NCBI GenBank assembly: GCA_027069035.1
Contig: JALXFI010000077.1
Coordinates: 1 to 7,944 of the forward strand
DNA: 7,944 nucleotides
Source of the DNA: a bacterium
GTDB lineage: Bacteria; Desulfobacterota; GWC2-55-46; S146-80; JALXFI01
Direction of reading: 5' to 3'
Shown here: piece after piece, positions 6,618 through 7,944 of the stretch
How the letters are laid out: every line of letters begins with the position of its first letter
Position numbering within the stretch: the stretch's first letter is position 1
The notes under the pieces: generated by a model
What the model was told of the DNA's origin: nothing
Databases searched by the model: none
Seen by the model: the letters and a program-made list of their open reading frames with translations, nothing else
Position numbers and translations under genes: made by a program

Positions 6618-6646
6618 AAAGCTTCCGTTATTATGAAGCTTTTTTT
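6618..6646 (+). terminator. intrinsic terminator after mreC
   Basis: AAAGCTTC (6618-6625) pairs with GAAGCTTT (6635-6642) around a 9-nt loop, and a run of seven Ts spans 6640-6646. It begins one base after the mreC stop. Read on the minus strand the stem is not followed by Ts, so it acts only on plus-strand transcripts. The stem has few GC pairs, so termination may be partial. Confidence 0.7.
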
Positions 6647-6659
6647 GTCTAAAATCATA

Positions 6660-6688
6660 TTGATATTTTATATACAGTTCGATACGAT
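6660..6688 (+). promoter_or_regulatory. sigma-70-type promoter for mreD-mrdA
   Basis: TTGATA (6660-6665) and TACGAT (6683-6688) have an exact 17-nt spacer. They lie just after the mreC terminator and just before mreD. Transcription would begin near 6695, leaving only about 6 nt of leader before the mreD ATG. It is a consensus match only, in AT-rich DNA, so a chance match is possible. Confidence 0.5.
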
Positions 6689-6700
6689 TACACAATCAAG

Positions 6701-7189
6701 ATGAGGGTATTTTTAGTTTATCTGTTTCTTGGAGCAGTCTTTCTCATATTGCAGGCTTCTGTTATTGCATTTATCCTTCCAAAACATTTTCAGCCTGATA
6801 TCATTCTTATCATAGTTTTTTTTGTAGGTTTTAGATTTGCAACATGGAATGGTGTGTTGATTGCCTTTTGTCTTGGCTATTTAGCCGATCTTTTCTCTGG
6901 CAATGTACTTGGTATAAGTTCTTTTGCACTAATAATAGATTATCTTATCGTATATTTTATGGTAAAAAGCCTATATTTCAACAATTTTTATCCTCAACTA
7001 TTAGGCGGAATCATACTCGAATTAATATATATTTATTTGATCTTTATTTTAAGCTACCTCTTTCAGGAAAGAACTGTTGTTTTATCTTTTAGCGGAATGG
7101 CTCTTCCAAGGGCCATTGTAACGGGGATATTAACCCCTTTCTTAATAATGCTTTTCGAGCATATAGAAAGTGTTATTGGAGAAAGTTGA
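6701..7189 (+). CDS. mreD: rod shape-determining membrane protein MreD
   Basis: MreD is a polytopic inner-membrane component of the elongation complex that works with MreC in controlling PBP2. The 162-residue product is the usual size. It shows about five to six hydrophobic segments (about 4-26, 33-47, 51-64, 72-89, 99-121 and 134-152). The diagnostic region is QPDIILIIVFFVGFR (31-45) followed by GVLIAFCLGYLADLFSGNVLG (51-71), where the G-x8-G/L-x-D pattern is typical. The position between mreC and mrdA confirms the call. No Shine-Dalgarno precedes the ATG and no in-frame alternative start exists back to a TAA at 6650-6652. Combined with the promoter just upstream, translation from a nearly leaderless message is possible. 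Confidence 0.93.
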   Translation: MRVFLVYLFLGAVFLILQASVIAFILPKHFQPDIILIIVFFVGFRFATWNGVLIAFCLGYLADLFSGNVLGISSFALIIDYLIVYFMVKSLYFNNFYPQLLGGIILELIYIYLIFILSYLFQERTVVLSFSGMALPRAIVTGILTPFLIMLFEHIESVIGES

Positions 7190-7211
7190 GCCCTTCCTTT
7201 AAACATAAACT

Positions 7212-7944
7212 ATGAAACTCGATTTTCAAAGAAACGAACCAAAAGAGTTAAGACAGCGAACATATAAGGCAGTTGCAATTGTTGCAGTATTGTTTGGTAT
7301 TCTCTTTATAAGACTGTGGTATCTACAGGTATTTGAAAGGGATAGATTTAAAAAACTCTCTGAAAATAATAGGATAAGGCTTATTATCACTAACCCTCAA
7401 AGAGGTAAAATATTTGACAGGAACGGCAGGGTTCTTGTAGATAACCGTCCGGCTTTTAATCTTACGGCAATCCCTGAAGATATTAAAGATACTAATAAGC
7501 TTTTAATGGATCTAAAAAGATTTACATCAATCGAACCTGCATCAGAAGAAATAATCGACATTTTAAAAAAAAAGGGAAAAAGGTCACCTTTTAAGCCTGT
7601 CGTTTTAAAAAGCGATCTTTCCTGGGATGAAGTGGCAAGGGTAGAAACCTTCAAACTTGGACTTCCAGGCGTATCTCTTAATGTAGAACCGAAGAGGAAC
7701 TACATCTACAAAGATTACTTGTCTCCTTTTATAGGTTACATAGGAGAGATAGAAAGGAAACATCTAAAAAAATTCAGATTCGGCGATTACAGGGCAGGTG
7801 ATCTGGTCGGTAAGGCCGGCATAGAAGAGACATGGGAGGAGAGCTTAAGGGGAAGAAGAGGTGGATTGCAGGTAGAGGTCGATGTCCTTGGCAGGGTCAA
7901 ACAGATACTTCATGAGGTAGAACCTGTATCCGGCAATAATATAT
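7212..7944 (+). CDS. mrdA: penicillin-binding protein 2 (MrdA), N-terminal part, cut by window edge
   Basis: PBP2 is the class B transpeptidase that cross-links peptidoglycan during cell elongation, paired with RodA. The reading frame is open from ATG at 7212 to the window end, giving 244 complete codons without a stop. Residues 1-18 are cytoplasmic and charged, and about 19-40 form the membrane anchor. The family signature RGKIFDRNGRVLVDN is at 64-78. The pedestal/dimerisation domain follows, with GYIGEI (175-180) and the highly characteristic GDLVGKAGIEETWEESLRG (196-214) and VDVLGRVKQ (223-231). The catalytic SxxK, SxN and KTG motifs lie beyond the edge and cannot be checked. The gene starts 22 nt after the mreD stop, without a strong ribosome site, and is presumably cotranscribed with mreD. 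The usual next gene, rodA, would be outside the window. Confidence 0.95.
   Translation, partial: MKLDFQRNEPKELRQRTYKAVAIVAVLFGILFIRLWYLQVFERDRFKKLSENNRIRLIITNPQRGKIFDRNGRVLVDNRPAFNLTAIPEDIKDTNKLLMDLKRFTSIEPASEEIIDILKKKGKRSPFKPVVLKSDLSWDEVARVETFKLGLPGVSLNVEPKRNYIYKDYLSPFIGYIGEIERKHLKKFRFGDYRAGDLVGKAGIEETWEESLRGRRGGLQVEVDVLGRVKQILHEVEPVSGNNI

Overview
The window is a conserved envelope-building region from a Gram-negative, probably rod-shaped bacterium. It encodes the outer-membrane LPS-insertion protein LptD, so an LPS-type outer membrane is expected. It also encodes MreB, MreC, MreD and the start of PBP2, the elongation (Rod) complex. The DNA is AT-rich, with many ATA, AAA and TTA codons. Gene order and protein style suggest a deep-branching proteobacterium-like lineage (Desulfobacterota, Nitrospirota or similar). 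The sequence alone does not settle the taxon.

Layout. Positions 1-286 are non-coding and dense in small palindromes. lptD lies on the minus strand (2425-287). It starts at TTG and its product has a signal peptide. A 544-bp gene-free stretch (2426-2969) follows; it holds the likely lptD promoter region and at least three hairpins, the largest about 76 nt. Next, also on the minus strand, is a PpiD/SurA-like membrane-anchored periplasmic chaperone (4568-2970). A 187-bp AT-rich intergenic region separates it from the divergently transcribed plus-strand set mreB, mreC, mreD and mrdA. mrdA runs off the right edge at its 244th complete codon, before its catalytic domain.

How the genes work together. 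MreB filaments at the inner face of the membrane position MreC, MreD and PBP2 for lateral wall synthesis. The PpiD-like chaperone probably helps secreted envelope proteins fold as they leave the Sec translocon. LptD receives LPS from the periplasmic Lpt bridge and puts it in the outer leaflet. All are core functions, and no defence, CRISPR, phage or complete mobile element was seen.

Points of interest. A good intrinsic terminator begins one base after mreC, followed by a promoter-like sequence just before mreD; together these would split the mre cluster into mreBC and mreD-mrdA units and make the mreD message almost leaderless. The PpiD-like protein shows no recognisable catalytic parvulin motif and instead carries two divergent tandem copies of a parvulin-like module. 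Palindrome-rich DNA flanks lptD on both sides. I see no convincing new multi-gene system here.
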